Source of the DNA: Lachnospiraceae bacterium
GTDB lineage: Bacteria > Bacillota > Clostridia > Lachnospirales > Lachnospiraceae
NCBI GenBank assembly: GCA_902363135.1
Contig: CABIZF010000002.1
Span: 511,953 to 575,952 of the forward strand
Reading direction: 5' to 3'
Length of the DNA stretch: 64,000 nt
Shown: one piece after another, positions 23,337-32,279 of the stretch
How positions within the stretch are numbered: the first letter of the stretch is position 1
How the letters are laid out: each line of letters begins with the position of its first letter
The notes under the pieces: generated by a model
Databases searched by the model: none
What the model was told of the DNA's origin: nothing
What the model saw: only the letters and a program-made list of their open reading frames with translations
Made by a program: the position numbers and the translations under genes

Positions 23337-24266
23337 ATGGAGGAACGATATTTTGCTCTGCTGATTGACGCGGACAACGTGTCTGCGAAATATATCACGC
23401 CCATTCTGACAGAGCTTTCCAAATATGGCGTGATTACTTACAAGCGCATTTACGGGGACTGGACAAGCACCCTGCATTCCGCGTGGAAGGAGGAGCTGCT
23501 GACGAATTCAATCACGCCGGTTCAGCAGTTCAGCTACACGACCGGAAAAAATGCAACCGATTCAGCGATGATTATCGATGCAATGGATATCCTGTATGCA
23601 AATGATGTCAATGGATTCTGTATTGTTTCCAGTGACAGCGATTTTACCCGTCTTGTGAGTCGCCTGAGAGAGAGCGGGAAGATGGTCATCGGAATGGGCG
23701 AGAATAAAACACCGGAGCCATTTCGGAAAGCCTGTGATAAATTTACAATTCTGGAAAATCTGCTGCAGGAGCAGAATCCGGGGACGACGGATGAGGATCT
23801 GGCGCATGAGGGCCTGAGCCGGGAGAAGATCGAAGATGAGATCATCAAGATCGTGCTGGAAAATCAGGACAGCAACAAAGCGACCGGGCTTGGCGAGGTC
23901 GGAAGCCGTCTGGTCAGCCTGTATCCGGATTTTGACGTCCGCAGCTATGGCTACAATATGCTGTCTAAATTTCTGGAGCAATTTTCGCGGATTCAGCTCG
24001 TGAAGCATGGACATATCATCAATGTGGCGTTGCGGGAAAATGCAGGACAGAAGGACGTGATTGATGCCTATGTGCTGAACCTGGTGCGCAGTGCCGGAAA
24101 GGATGGCATGGAGCTTAGCATGATCGGGAATAAGGTCTATGAAAAGAACAAGGATTTTAAGATCCGTGACTACGGTTATGCACAGTTCAACAAATATGTA
24201 AAAAGTCTTGATAAAATCTGCGTGACGCAGGAGGGTGCCCAGATGATTGCGAGGTATGTAAAGTAA
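23337..24266 (+). CDS. NYN (PIN-like) ribonuclease domain protein with two LOTUS/OST-HTH domains, 309 aa
   Basis: The NYN domain spans about residues 1-150: FALLIDADNVSAKYI carries the first catalytic Asp pair, GKNATDSAMIIDAMDIL the second acidic site, and VSSDSDFTRLVSRLRE the third. Two OST-HTH/LOTUS-like domains follow (ATGLGEVGSRLVSLYPDFD and GMELSMIGNKVYEKNKDFK), each with the SYGYNMLSKF/DYGYAQFNKY motif. These proteins are predicted RNA-degrading or RNA-binding factors. Its stop codon overlaps the start of the MATE gene (TAATG). Confidence 0.9.
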   Translation: MEERYFALLIDADNVSAKYITPILTELSKYGVITYKRIYGDWTSTLHSAWKEELLTNSITPVQQFSYTTGKNATDSAMIIDAMDILYANDVNGFCIVSSDSDFTRLVSRLRESGKMVIGMGENKTPEPFRKACDKFTILENLLQEQNPGTTDEDLAHEGLSREKIEDEIIKIVLENQDSNKATGLGEVGSRLVSLYPDFDVRSYGYNMLSKFLEQFSRIQLVKHGHIINVALRENAGQKDVIDAYVLNLVRSAGKDGMELSMIGNKVYEKNKDFKIRDYGYAQFNKYVKSLDKICVTQEGAQMIARYVK

Positions 24267-25591
24267 TGGAAAATGAACTGTTTGAAAAGGCGCCGGTGCC
24301 GAAGGCGTATTTCACAATGGCGCTCCCGGTCGTGATGGGGATGGTTGTCAGCCTGATTTACAATATGGTTGATACGTTCTTCATTGCACGGACACAGAAT
24401 ACCAATCTGGTGGCAGGTGTATCCCTGTGTGCGCCGATCTTTACACTGATGATTGCACTGGGAGATATTTTTGGCCTTGGCGGGAGCTCTGTGATCTCCA
24501 GGCTGTTCGGAGAGAAGCGGGAAGAAGAGGGAAAGAGGGTCAGTGGCTTTTGCTTTTACGCCGCAATCTTATGTGGTGTAGCTGTGACCCTGCTGATGCT
24601 GTTTCTTCAGATGCCGATCCTGCGGCTGCTGGGTGCAACAGAGGATACGATGGAGTATGCACGGCAGTATTACCAGTATATGGCATATGGTGCGCCCTTC
24701 ATCATTGTCTCGCTGACACCGAGCAATCTGATCCGGACGGAGGGACTTGCCGTACAGTCGATGATCGCGACAGTCACAGGATCCATTGTGAATATTATTC
24801 TGGATCCGGTCTTTATCTTTGGTTTTGGGATGGGTGCGGGCGGAGCGGCGATCGCTACGGTGCTTGGAAATGTGGCTACAGATATTTTGCTCATTTATTT
24901 TGTGAAAACAAAGAGCCATAAGCTGACTATATCCCCAAAACAGATCCGGATTGAGGCGGTGACGCTTGGCGGGATTCTGGCGATCGGCATCCCGGCTTCT
25001 ATTACGAATATCATGCAGAGCTTCGGTATCACCTTGACGAACCGTTATCTTGTGCAGTACGGTACCGACAAGGTCGCATCGATGGGTATCGCTATGAAGG
25101 TGAATATGATTGTGGTTCTCATTATGGTTGGCTTTGCATTCGGCGCACAGCCGCTGCTGGGCTACAATTATGGCGCAAAAAATACAAAACGCCTGAAAGA
25201 AATCCTGCGTTTTGATCTGATGGTGGAAATCGGATTTTCTGTTGTTGTGGCTGCGATCCTTGCGCTGCTCGCGCCGCAGACGGTAAATCTCTTCATGCAT
25301 GATGCCGCAATCATAGAATCCGGCAGCCTGATGCTGCGCTGCATGCTGATCTCGACACCATTGATTGGTGTGGTGCTTGTATTTACGACACTATTTCAGG
25401 CAGAGGGGAAGGCCGTACCGGCGCTTTTACTCTCAGTTAGCCGTCAGGGCGTGCTCTTCGCCATCTGTCTGATCATTTTGTCTGTAGTGCTGGGCTATCA
25501 AGGCGTGATCTGTGCGCAGGCCACGGCAGATGTGCTGACGGCGCTGCTGGCGATCAGTCTTTATGTGGGAACAGAAAAGAAGCTAAGATGA
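24266..25591 (+). CDS. MATE-family multidrug/cation exporter, 441 aa
   Basis: Twelve hydrophobic segments in two related halves, with MATE motifs near each start: MALPVVMGMVVSLIYNMVDT and IGIPASITNIMQSFGITLTN. It uses a Na+ or H+ gradient to expel cationic compounds. The length is usual for the DinF/NorM-like group. ATG 24266 overlaps the NYN stop codon, so the two are translated from one message. Confidence 0.93.
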   Translation: MENELFEKAPVPKAYFTMALPVVMGMVVSLIYNMVDTFFIARTQNTNLVAGVSLCAPIFTLMIALGDIFGLGGSSVISRLFGEKREEEGKRVSGFCFYAAILCGVAVTLLMLFLQMPILRLLGATEDTMEYARQYYQYMAYGAPFIIVSLTPSNLIRTEGLAVQSMIATVTGSIVNIILDPVFIFGFGMGAGGAAIATVLGNVATDILLIYFVKTKSHKLTISPKQIRIEAVTLGGILAIGIPASITNIMQSFGITLTNRYLVQYGTDKVASMGIAMKVNMIVVLIMVGFAFGAQPLLGYNYGAKNTKRLKEILRFDLMVEIGFSVVVAAILALLAPQTVNLFMHDAAIIESGSLMLRCMLISTPLIGVVLVFTTLFQAEGKAVPALLLSVSRQGVLFAICLIILSVVLGYQGVICAQATADVLTALLAISLYVGTEKKLR

Positions 25592-25628
25592 GGAAAATTT
25601 TATAGACGGAAGCGATCCAAAATAATAA

Positions 25629-25662
25629 GGGTGCGGCGGATTGCCGCACCCTGTGCTTTTGT
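25629..25662. terminator. Terminator between MATE and PatB genes
   Basis: GGGTGCGGC (25629-25637) pairs perfectly with GCCGCACCC (25643-25651) around GGATT and is followed by TGTGCTTTTG. It ends the MATE transcript and may also serve the converging aminotransferase transcript. Confidence 0.75.
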
Positions 25663-25694
25663 GAGTCGAAATTTCAAGAATGCCGGAGGCTATA

Positions 25695-26900
25695 TCAGAA
25701 CACATACTCTTTCAGTCTTCGGAATGCCTCTTCTACCCGCGAGAACGGAAGCGCAAGGTTCACGCGGATGCTCCAGGTACCGTGGAAGGGGCGTCCGTCC
25801 TGCCAGCCGACACCGACATCCCAGCCGGCCTTCAGAAGCTCATCCATGGTTTTCCCATGCGCCAGACACCATTTTTCACAATCCAGGAAGAGCATATAGG
25901 TTCCCTGCGGACGGGAAACCTCAATCCCTTCAAACTGTGACCAGATCGTCTCACAGGCAAAGCGGACGTTTTCACTTAAGACCTGACGGAGCTCATCTAC
26001 CCACTGATAGCCCTCAGCGCGGTAGGCACCGATCAGGGCATGGACAGAGAGAACATTGGTCTCATTGTAGACAGCCTTACTGCTCTTGGATTGCAGACGG
26101 TCCCGCAGATACGAATCGTAGACAATATGGTAGCTGCCGACCAGACCGGCGAGGTTGAAGGTTTTGCTCGGTGCATAAAAGGCGAGCGTACGGTGTCTGG
26201 CATCCTCACTGACCGACTGTGTCGGAATGTGCTGGTGTCCGTCCAGAGTGAGGTCAGACCAGATTTCATCAGAGATGACGATACAGTCATTTGCTTTGTA
26301 GATCTCCATTGCTTTTTCAATCTCCCAGCGTTCCCAGACACGGCCACATGGATTGTGCGGGCTGCAGAAAACTGCCACATGGATGTGGTTTGCCTTGAGC
26401 TTTGCATCCATATCTGCATAGTCCATGCGCCAGATACCATTTTCATCCTTTACGAGCGGGCTGTGGATGATTTTAAAACCGTTGTTCGTAAGGCAGCCGG
26501 TAAAGCCGATATAGGTCGGGCTGTGCAGCAGAACAGCATCGCCCGGTGTAGCGAACGAAGAGACTGCGGCGATGACGCCTCCCAGCACACCATTTTCATA
26601 GCCGATGCATTCCCTTGTCAGACCGGTGACATGGTTTCGTGTTTCCTGCCAGCGGATGATGGAAGAAAAGTAGGCGTCCGGCAGGGAAAAATAGCCGAAA
26701 GCCGGGTGCTGTACCCGCTCAATGATCGCCTCCTGTACGGTCGGAACCGTTGGAAAATTCATATCTGCGACCCACATCGGAATCGCATCAAAGCCCTCCT
26801 TTGGTGCTCCGGGAGCCATCCCCTCGCCGGAACCAATGGCGTCTACTGCAATCGCATCCTTGCCGTGCCGGTCCAGGATGCTGGTAAAATCGTATTTCAT
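25695..26900 (-). CDS. PatB/MalY-type PLP-dependent C-S lyase/aminotransferase, 401 aa
   Basis: Family markers are PMWVADMNFPTVPTV, FGYFSLPDAYFSSIIRWQ, CSPHNPCGRVWE, ISDEIWSDLTLDGH, and the PLP-binding lysine in FYAPSKTFNLAGLVGS near residue 237. Members of this group cleave cystathionine or cysteine (beta C-S lyase) and may also regulate. ATG 26900 is used because GGAGGACGATC precedes it, and the upstream extension has no family match. It stands alone, convergent with MATE. Confidence 0.92.
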   Translation of the reverse strand: MKYDFTSILDRHGKDAIAVDAIGSGEGMAPGAPKEGFDAIPMWVADMNFPTVPTVQEAIIERVQHPAFGYFSLPDAYFSSIIRWQETRNHVTGLTRECIGYENGVLGGVIAAVSSFATPGDAVLLHSPTYIGFTGCLTNNGFKIIHSPLVKDENGIWRMDYADMDAKLKANHIHVAVFCSPHNPCGRVWERWEIEKAMEIYKANDCIVISDEIWSDLTLDGHQHIPTQSVSEDARHRTLAFYAPSKTFNLAGLVGSYHIVYDSYLRDRLQSKSSKAVYNETNVLSVHALIGAYRAEGYQWVDELRQVLSENVRFACETIWSQFEGIEVSRPQGTYMLFLDCEKWCLAHGKTMDELLKAGWDVGVGWQDGRPFHGTWSIRVNLALPFSRVEEAFRRLKEYVF

Positions 26901-27446
26901 GATCGTCCTCCAGTATGTAAATGATGATGTTGGGGTCAAAAGGTATTTTGCCCCTATGATACACGGATTGCTTCGTAGCTTATCAAGTCCCAACCCACTG
27001 CTTATTGCTTTACGCAATTGAAGCAGGGGACTTGCTTGATTCGGTTAAATTATACGATATATTTATGGAAATAGCCAGAGATGTCCGGAAAAATTCCTTG
27101 TGATCCTGCAAGTAGCGAAGCTAGGCCCTGTCAGCAGAGCTGCAGGGATGGATTGCGAATATCCGCTTGACGTGAATCAGGCAGGTTTGCATTGCTTGAC
27201 ACTGTGCAAAACAGAAGCTACAATAAAAAATAGTAGAATTTTTCTCTCTCGCACAAGATGAATAGAAGCCCGTTAAGGGATAGGAAAACGCCGAAAACCC
27301 GCATGAACACTACGTTTTTGTGAGTTGTCGGCGTTTCTTTTACCCTCTGTTTTCATGGTGCTTTTTCCGTAAATGGTGCCCAAATGGTGCCCAAATTCCA
27401 CGCGGGCATATAAAAGGTTGTAAAGAGCAGTAAAGAGATACAGCGG
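26901..27446. other. Intergenic region, chromosome-ICE boundary
   Basis: No gene is supported here. It holds GGGGTCAAAAGGTATTTTGCCCC (26932-26955), palindrome copy 3 (27149-27165), a terminator-like stem AACGCCGA/TCGGCGTT (27288-27338), and two direct copies of AAATGGTGCCC (about 27373-27395) next to the integrase gene. The last look like arm-type integrase sites near an ICE end. The exact ICE end and host target could not be determined because the other end is outside the window. Confidence 0.5.
27149..27165. repeat. Dispersed intergenic palindrome, copy 3
   Basis: TGGATTGCGAATATCCGC followed by TTGACG matches the copies at 18152 and 20143 in the centre and right arm. It lies upstream of the PatB gene, outside the ICE. 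Its presence in three separate gaps points to a genome-wide repeat rather than an operon-specific operator. Confidence 0.5.
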
Positions 27447-28340
27447 TTAAAGGTCTATTTCGCTGTGTTTTTTCTTTGCTGCCCGTTTTCCTTTTTTCGG
27501 CTCGGCTTCCTTTGGTTTCTCCGGGGCTGCTTTTTCCACCGCGCTATGGTAAGCGTCCAAAACTTCTTTTTTTCGTTCAAGCCGCACGTCCACATAACGG
27601 GCGGTAACAGCTTCAAAGTTCATGGAAAGCCCAAGCGACGCGCCGATACCCGCAAGCGTATGTCCCAAGACTTCGCCAACCGTATAGAAGTCGCCTGTCA
27701 GTTGGTGCATATTGGTCGCTGCCGTATGTCGTAAATCGTGAAAACGAATGTGCGGCATATCCAAATCTTCAAGCAGCTTTCCAAATTGAGAGGACACCCA
27801 CGACGCGGCGATAGGTGCGCCGTCCGGCTTTGCTACAACAAGGTCATTGTCATAGTAAGGCTTTCCGTCTTTTGCTGCCTGTTCTTTCTGTACTTCCTGC
27901 ATGGCAAGCTGTTTGAGGAAGAACGGGCGGGCAAGCTCCGTAATGGGTAGCTTTCTGCCGTTGGATTTCGGCGGTGCCATTTCTTCAATGACTTTTGTTT
28001 TTGGCGGTACCTTGAAAGGTAGCTGCTCGGTAACATCAAAGGTGTTGTTCTCCAAATCCACATTGCGCCAACGCAAGCCTAAGATTTCAGAACGGCGCAT
28101 ACCGTAAAGCCCGCCCAAGATAACAGGCATTTCCCAAACAGTACCCTCGACGCGCTGCATTAAGGCTTTCACCTGTTCCGGCGTGTAAGGGTCAGGGGTC
28201 TTGTCGCCTTTCCCAAACTTCGTAAGGGTATCTTTTGCCGCGTTGGTTTCGATATAGCGGTATTTGCGGGCATGGCTCAACGCCACACTCAAAACACGTT
28301 TTGCCCCGGCTGCGGTGGACGGCTTATCTTCTTTAGAACA
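27447..28340 (-). pseudogene. ICE tyrosine integrase, N-terminus lost
   Basis: The catalytic C-terminal domain is intact: R in GLYGMRRSEILGLRW, H-x-x-R in RFHDLRHTAAT, LGHTLAGIGASLGLS, and the Tyr in EAVTARYVDVRLERK. The part of the core-binding domain from DKPSTAAGAKRVLSV onward is present. Upstream of about 28340 the frame runs into the antisense of a foreign permease fragment, so the arm-binding N-terminus (about 100 residues) is missing. The last residues, KKGKRAAKKKHSEIDL, resemble the tails of other proteins of these elements. Confidence 0.85.
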
Positions 28341-28644
28341 ACGTACACATGAGCTGTTGATTAGAAGAGCAATAGGAGCTTCCCGCGCAAATATTGTTAC
28401 TTTGGTTTTAGGTACGCAACTGATTATTTCAATATTCGTTTGCATTGCGTCAATTTTACTCTCGCTACTTATCGTTGAAGGTATCAGTGTATTGCTTCCA
28501 CCTGATTCACCAATAACAGCACCAAGTTATCCTATTTTTTCGGCTGTCATAGCTGTAATAACTTCTGTTATTGTTGCATTATTAGGCGGGTTATTGCCCG
28601 CAATAAAAGCAGCAAAACTGGAACCTGCATTAGCACTTAGATAA
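28336..28644 (+). pseudogene. FtsX/MacB-type ABC permease, C-terminal fragment
   Basis: Encodes the final domain of an FtsX-family permease: EQRTHELLIRRAIGASRANI is the typical pre-membrane motif, followed by three hydrophobic segments and the end LLPAIKAAKLEPALALR. The upstream three-quarters are absent, cut at the integrase junction. Codon use is AT-rich, unlike the flanking ICE DNA. Confidence 0.8.
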
Positions 28645-28670
28645 AAGTTTAAGAAATTGGAGGAATAAAT

Positions 28671-29020
28671 ATGAAAATATTATCTGCTAAAACAAAAATT
28701 CTTTTAGGAATGATTTTTACTTTAATGATATGCTTAATGTTTGCGGGGTGTTCTAATTCTGATACTACATCTGATTCAAGAGGATTTACAGACTTTGAGC
28801 ATATCGAAGAAGAATATCTTGCAACCATTGACAGTTTGGATTGGCCAGATGGAGTTGAACTTCCTAAAAAGTTGGAAAATGAAGATACAGGGGCTTCTTT
28901 CCAAGTTGGCTATGGTGAAACAAGAGCTTCTAACTTGTGGGAATATTCATGGATGAAAGAATGGCTTGACACTTATAATACAAATCCGGAAAGAGCCGAA
29001 AAAGCATTAGAAAGAATTAT
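28671..29020 (+). pseudogene. Lipoprotein gene, 3' end lost
   Basis: ATG 28671, preceded by TTGGAGGAATAAAT, opens a signal peptide with lipobox (MICLMFAGC, Cys near residue 26). The mature part (SLDWPDGVELPKKLENEDTG) continues to NPERAEKALERI, where the sequence switches to relaxase DNA and a chance frame. Such lipoproteins accompany MacB/FtsX-type exporters, matching the fragment before it. Confidence 0.7.
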
Positions 29021-29878
29021 GCGGTGTATAAGAAAGAGAAAACCGCCAAAGCAAAATTGAAACTTGCCGTCAATACCCTTATCCCCCAAGTGTCCGACTT
29101 TGAAGAATTGCTCGCGCGGTTACAGGCAGAAGGCTTCACAATCAAACGGGGAAAATATGTGTCCTGTTTGGTTCCGGGACAGGAACGGTTTACCCGTTTG
29201 AAAACCCTCGGCGCAGATTATACAGAGGAAGCAATCCGGGAACGGATAGAGGGCAAGCGTACCCGCACCGCCAAAGCTCCCAAGACAGAACGCGGCGTGT
29301 CCCTGCTCATTGATATTGAAAACAGTATCAAGGCGGCGCAGAGCCGGGGTTATGAACAATGGGCGAAAATCCACAATCTGAAACAGGCAGCTAAGACCAT
29401 GAATTTTATTACGGAACACAAGATTGAACAATACACCGACTTGACCGCAAAAATCGCAGAGATACAGACAGAGAGCGAACAGGCGGCAGACGCATTAAAG
29501 AGCGCGGAAAAACGGCTTGTAGATATGGCGGTGCTTATCAAGAATGTTTCCACGTTCCAAAAGACAAAACCCGCCTATGACGCATACCGCAAAGCAAGAA
29601 ATAAGGACAGTTACCGGGCAGCCCATGAGCGCGAAATCATCTTGCATGAAGCAGCGGCAAAGGCATTAAAGGCGGCGGGCGTTTCCAAGCTCCCGAACCT
29701 CACCGCGCTGCAATCGGAATATGAAAAGCTCCAGGAACAGAAAGAAGCCCTTTACGCCGACTATGGCAGACTGAAAAAACAGGTCAAAGAGTACGACGTT
29801 ATCAAACAGAACATAGACAGCATTTTACGGCAGCCAAGAGAACCGGAACGGGAAAAAGGAAAAGAACGCGGGGAGTAG
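29021..29878 (+). pseudogene. ICE relaxase, C-terminal fragment
   Basis: The frame begins at the junction and encodes the helical C-terminal part of a Firmicutes ICE relaxase: LAVNTLIPQVSDFEELLARL, then IKRGKYVSCLVPGQERFTRL and a long coiled coil ending REPEREKGKERGE. The HUH nuclease domain with its catalytic Tyr/His residues is missing. Without it this ICE cannot nick its own oriT unless another copy exists elsewhere. Confidence 0.8.
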
Positions 29879-29970
29879 CTTTGTTCATACTTGTATGATA
29901 TAATAGTTCCTATCAAAAACAGTAGTTACATACCAAAGTGATACATTTTCAGCAAAGGAAGTGTCAGAGA

Positions 29971-30201
29971 ATGGAACAGGAAATGCCGGACTATGAAACG
30001 ATACGCGCCGCCGTTGCGGGCGAAAAATGGGCGTTGGAAAAAGTGCTTGCTTGTTACGGTGACGAAATCAACCGCCTTGCAATGGTAAAAAAGCGTCAGC
30101 CGGACGGAAGCGTAAAAGAGGAAATCGACGACGATTTACGGCAAACGCTCATACTGAAACTGTTAGAAGCTATCCCACAATTCCCAATAGAAAAGGAGTG
30201 A
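29971..30201 (+). CDS. HTH_16-like conjugative-transposon protein, 76 aa
   Basis: A short helical protein (YETIRAAVAGEKWALEKVLAC, YGDEINRLAMVKK, DDDLRQTLILKLLEAIPQF) matching the helix-turn-helix_16 proteins of Tn916/Tn1549 elements, which resemble sigma factor regions. It is probably a regulator of transfer genes. ATG 29971 follows AAAGGAAGTGTCAGAGA; a TATAAT lies 70 bases upstream. Only 4 bases separate it from the next gene. Confidence 0.7.
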   Translation: MEQEMPDYETIRAAVAGEKWALEKVLACYGDEINRLAMVKKRQPDGSVKEEIDDDLRQTLILKLLEAIPQFPIEKE

Positions 30202-30205
30202 TACC

Positions 30206-30574
30206 ATGACACGCGGGGAAATTTGGAAAGACTTTTTTAAGAGAACCGTTTTGCCCGCCGTTATCGCATTGTTTTTATTCTTCATGTTTAAGAACGTCTT
30301 TACAGAGGACGGGCAGACCAATTACTTTTATGTGTGGCTGTGCTGCGGTATTCCCTTTGGTATTCGCCGTATGTTCGTATGGCTTGTACCGCATGGGTAT
30401 GACATAGCCGGAACGGTGGGTATCATTGCCCTCAACTTCATTTTGGGCGGCATTATCGGTGGGGTCATTTTGATATGGCGGCTCGTCGTGGCTGCATGGT
30501 ATATCCCCCTTACGATATACCGTTTACTTACCACAGATAAGGGCGCAACCCCTCAAATCAACATGGAAAAATAG
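30206..30574 (+). CDS. DUF6050-family ICE membrane protein, 122 aa
   Basis: Three to four hydrophobic segments (about 15-32, 42-60, 70-100) and a short polar tail. The sequence FFMFKNVFTEDGQTNYFYVW and IPFGIRRMFVWLVPHGYDIA is typical of DUF6050 proteins found next to relaxase genes in Tn1549-like elements. Role unknown. A terminator follows at once. Confidence 0.7.
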   Translation: MTRGEIWKDFFKRTVLPAVIALFLFFMFKNVFTEDGQTNYFYVWLCCGIPFGIRRMFVWLVPHGYDIAGTVGIIALNFILGGIIGGVILIWRLVVAAWYIPLTIYRLLTTDKGATPQINMEK

Positions 30575-30581
30575 CAAAGGA

Positions 30582-30631
30582 AAAACCGGGACGCAGACAG
30601 TCAGTAAAGACTATCCGCGCCCCGGTTTTCT
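30582..30631 (+). terminator. Terminator after DUF6050 gene
   Basis: AAAACCGGG (30582-30590) pairs with CCCGGTTTT (30621-30629) with additional GC pairing inside, then TCTT. It separates the rightward relaxase operon from the leftward conjugation block. Confidence 0.75.
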
Positions 30632-30751
30632 TATGGGTGCAGTTCTGAAATGTTACGCAGTAGAACGCCGTTTTTAAGGGAAAAGGTATAAAGCCCTTGC
30701 CCTATGAGGAAACGGTTGTCAGAGGCCTGTAAAACAAGGCTTTTTTCGCCC

Positions 30752-31117
30752 TTACCGCGTAACAAGAGCGCGCCGTTTTCTCATGCGCTCGGCTGCCTGT
30801 CTGCGGGTAATCCGCTTCCGACAGTCCGGGCAGTATTTGACGCTGTTAGAGGTGGACGCAAAGAACGCGCCGCACACGGTACATTTCTTTCTGTCCTCGG
30901 TCTGATAGAGTTCCGCATAGAGCAGCTTATCAAGAGGAAGTACGGCAATCCGAAACCACTTACAGAGCAGGGAATAGGAAATGAGCTGCGGGCATACGCA
31001 AGTGTCCCCGTCGTCCAGTAAAATACAGTTGCCATTCTCGCAGTTGCAGCACTCCTTTTTCACAAGGGTGTTTACCTTGCGGCTTTGTCGCGGCGTCAGC
31101 CGCTTAATCCCGGTCAT
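30752..31117 (-). CDS. Cysteine-rich VLP domain ICE protein, 121 aa
   Basis: Two Cys clusters: KKECCNCENGNCILLDDGDTC near residue 20 and KKCTVCGAFFASTSNSVKYC near residue 75, then DCRKRITRRQAAERMRKRRA, a basic end. This is the Cys_rich_VLP family of Tn1549-like elements, probably zinc- and nucleic-acid-binding. It overlaps the TTRAP gene by 4 bases, at the end of the leftward conjugation operon. Confidence 0.8.
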   Translation of the reverse strand: MTGIKRLTPRQSRKVNTLVKKECCNCENGNCILLDDGDTCVCPQLISYSLLCKWFRIAVLPLDKLLYAELYQTEDRKKCTVCGAFFASTSNSVKYCPDCRKRITRRQAAERMRKRRALVTR

Positions 31118-31326
31118 ACTTCATCAGCAGGATAAACGGAAAGCTCTTTGTACTCGGCGTCGGTCAGCGCGTTCACTTTGGAAATGGTGCGCTCTGCAAG
31201 CTCCCGTAATCCCGCGTCCATGTAAGGCAGCGCAGCGGTCATGTTCTCAATAAGCTGCGCCTTGCTTCCCTCATGGTAAATGCTCAAAAGGTTTGTTTCC
31301 TCAACAGTAAATCTATTCATGCTCAT
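31114..31326 (-). CDS. Transposon-transfer assisting (TTRAP) family protein, 70 aa
   Basis: Contains FTVEETNLLSIYHEGSKAQL near the start and AALPYMDAGLRELAERTISK, the recurring pattern of the TTRAP family in Firmicutes ICEs. Its exact action in transfer is unknown. It overlaps the next gene upstream and the Cys-rich gene downstream by 4 bases. Confidence 0.75.
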   Translation of the reverse strand: MSMNRFTVEETNLLSIYHEGSKAQLIENMTAALPYMDAGLRELAERTISKVNALTDAEYKELSVYPADEV

Positions 31327-32276
31327 ACCTCCAAATCGTGATTTTTTCTTTTTGCCGCTGACTTTTTCGGGGCGGCTGTTTTCTTGTCTGCGGCAAGCTG
31401 CGCCCGGACAGAGGGGCGGGGCTTTTTAATCTCTTTGTCCCGGTTCTCTCCCTTGTCAATCAGCGCATACGTTCCATGTCTGCCCTCGATTTTGGAAAAG
31501 GAAAGGGTCTTGTAAGGCAGCATGGAGAAAAGGCGGTCAATGTCCTTTGTGTTCGCAAGCTGCATGAACGCTGGGGAAAGCTCCACCATGAAATGGGTCT
31601 TGTTCGGGCTGTTCGGCGTGTCATGCCGCTTCATTTCCCGCACAATGCGCCGTGCTTCCGTTTCAATCAGTCCGTCATGCAATGCGGCGATATGGGCCTT
31701 AAAATCTCCCGGTGGAAGCTGCTCCCTGTTGCGGTGTTCCTCCCGTAAGAGCCATTTAAGAGCGTCCGGGTCGTTGGGTATGGCTTCAAAGCGTTCAAAC
31801 TTCCCAAACTGCGGGTCTGGGCTTCCGTTGAAATACTGTCCGGCGGGTATCATCTGCTCCCCGCGCTCATAAATCAGCTTTACCGTATCGGCGGGCAGCC
31901 CTTTTTCTTTGACGCGCTCATAATGGCGGGAATAGTCAAGTTCATACAGATTGCCCTTGATTTTTCCATGCTCCTTGCCTGTCAGCTCGATTGCATAGGC
32001 AAGAATACGGTCGCTTGTCTGCTCCATGTAAAAACGCCAGGTATTATGGGGCGCGGTGTCCTTTAGGAAAACGTCACGCTCCCGGAAGCAATGCGTCCCG
32101 GACGGGCGGCAAAACCATAAGAGGGTCTTATCCTCTTTACTTGCGCTTGCCGCCGTTTTTGCGATAATCTCCCTGTCAATATCAAAATCGCTTTGGTAAA
32201 AGCCTGTATTCTGCTTCATAATCGCATCGAGGGAAGCGAACACGTCTACATCTTCAAATTTATTTAATTTGCTCAT
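31323..32276 (-). CDS. Conserved ICE protein of unknown function, 317 aa
   Basis: A soluble, charged protein with FEDVDVFASLDAIMKQNTGF at the start and SGTHCFRERDVFLKD near residue 58. No domain is recognised. The C-terminal 35 residues (PRPSVRAQLAADKKTAAPKK ... KNHDLEV) repeat the tail of the neighbouring 1237-aa protein (KPSIRAQLKADKERTGKK), so the two share a terminal module. It lies between TTRAP and the antirestriction protein, 3 bases from the latter. Confidence 0.65.
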   Translation of the reverse strand: MSKLNKFEDVDVFASLDAIMKQNTGFYQSDFDIDREIIAKTAASASKEDKTLLWFCRPSGTHCFRERDVFLKDTAPHNTWRFYMEQTSDRILAYAIELTGKEHGKIKGNLYELDYSRHYERVKEKGLPADTVKLIYERGEQMIPAGQYFNGSPDPQFGKFERFEAIPNDPDALKWLLREEHRNREQLPPGDFKAHIAALHDGLIETEARRIVREMKRHDTPNSPNKTHFMVELSPAFMQLANTKDIDRLFSMLPYKTLSFSKIEGRHGTYALIDKGENRDKEIKKPRPSVRAQLAADKKTAAPKKSAAKRKNHDLEV

Positions 32277-32279
32277 GTG

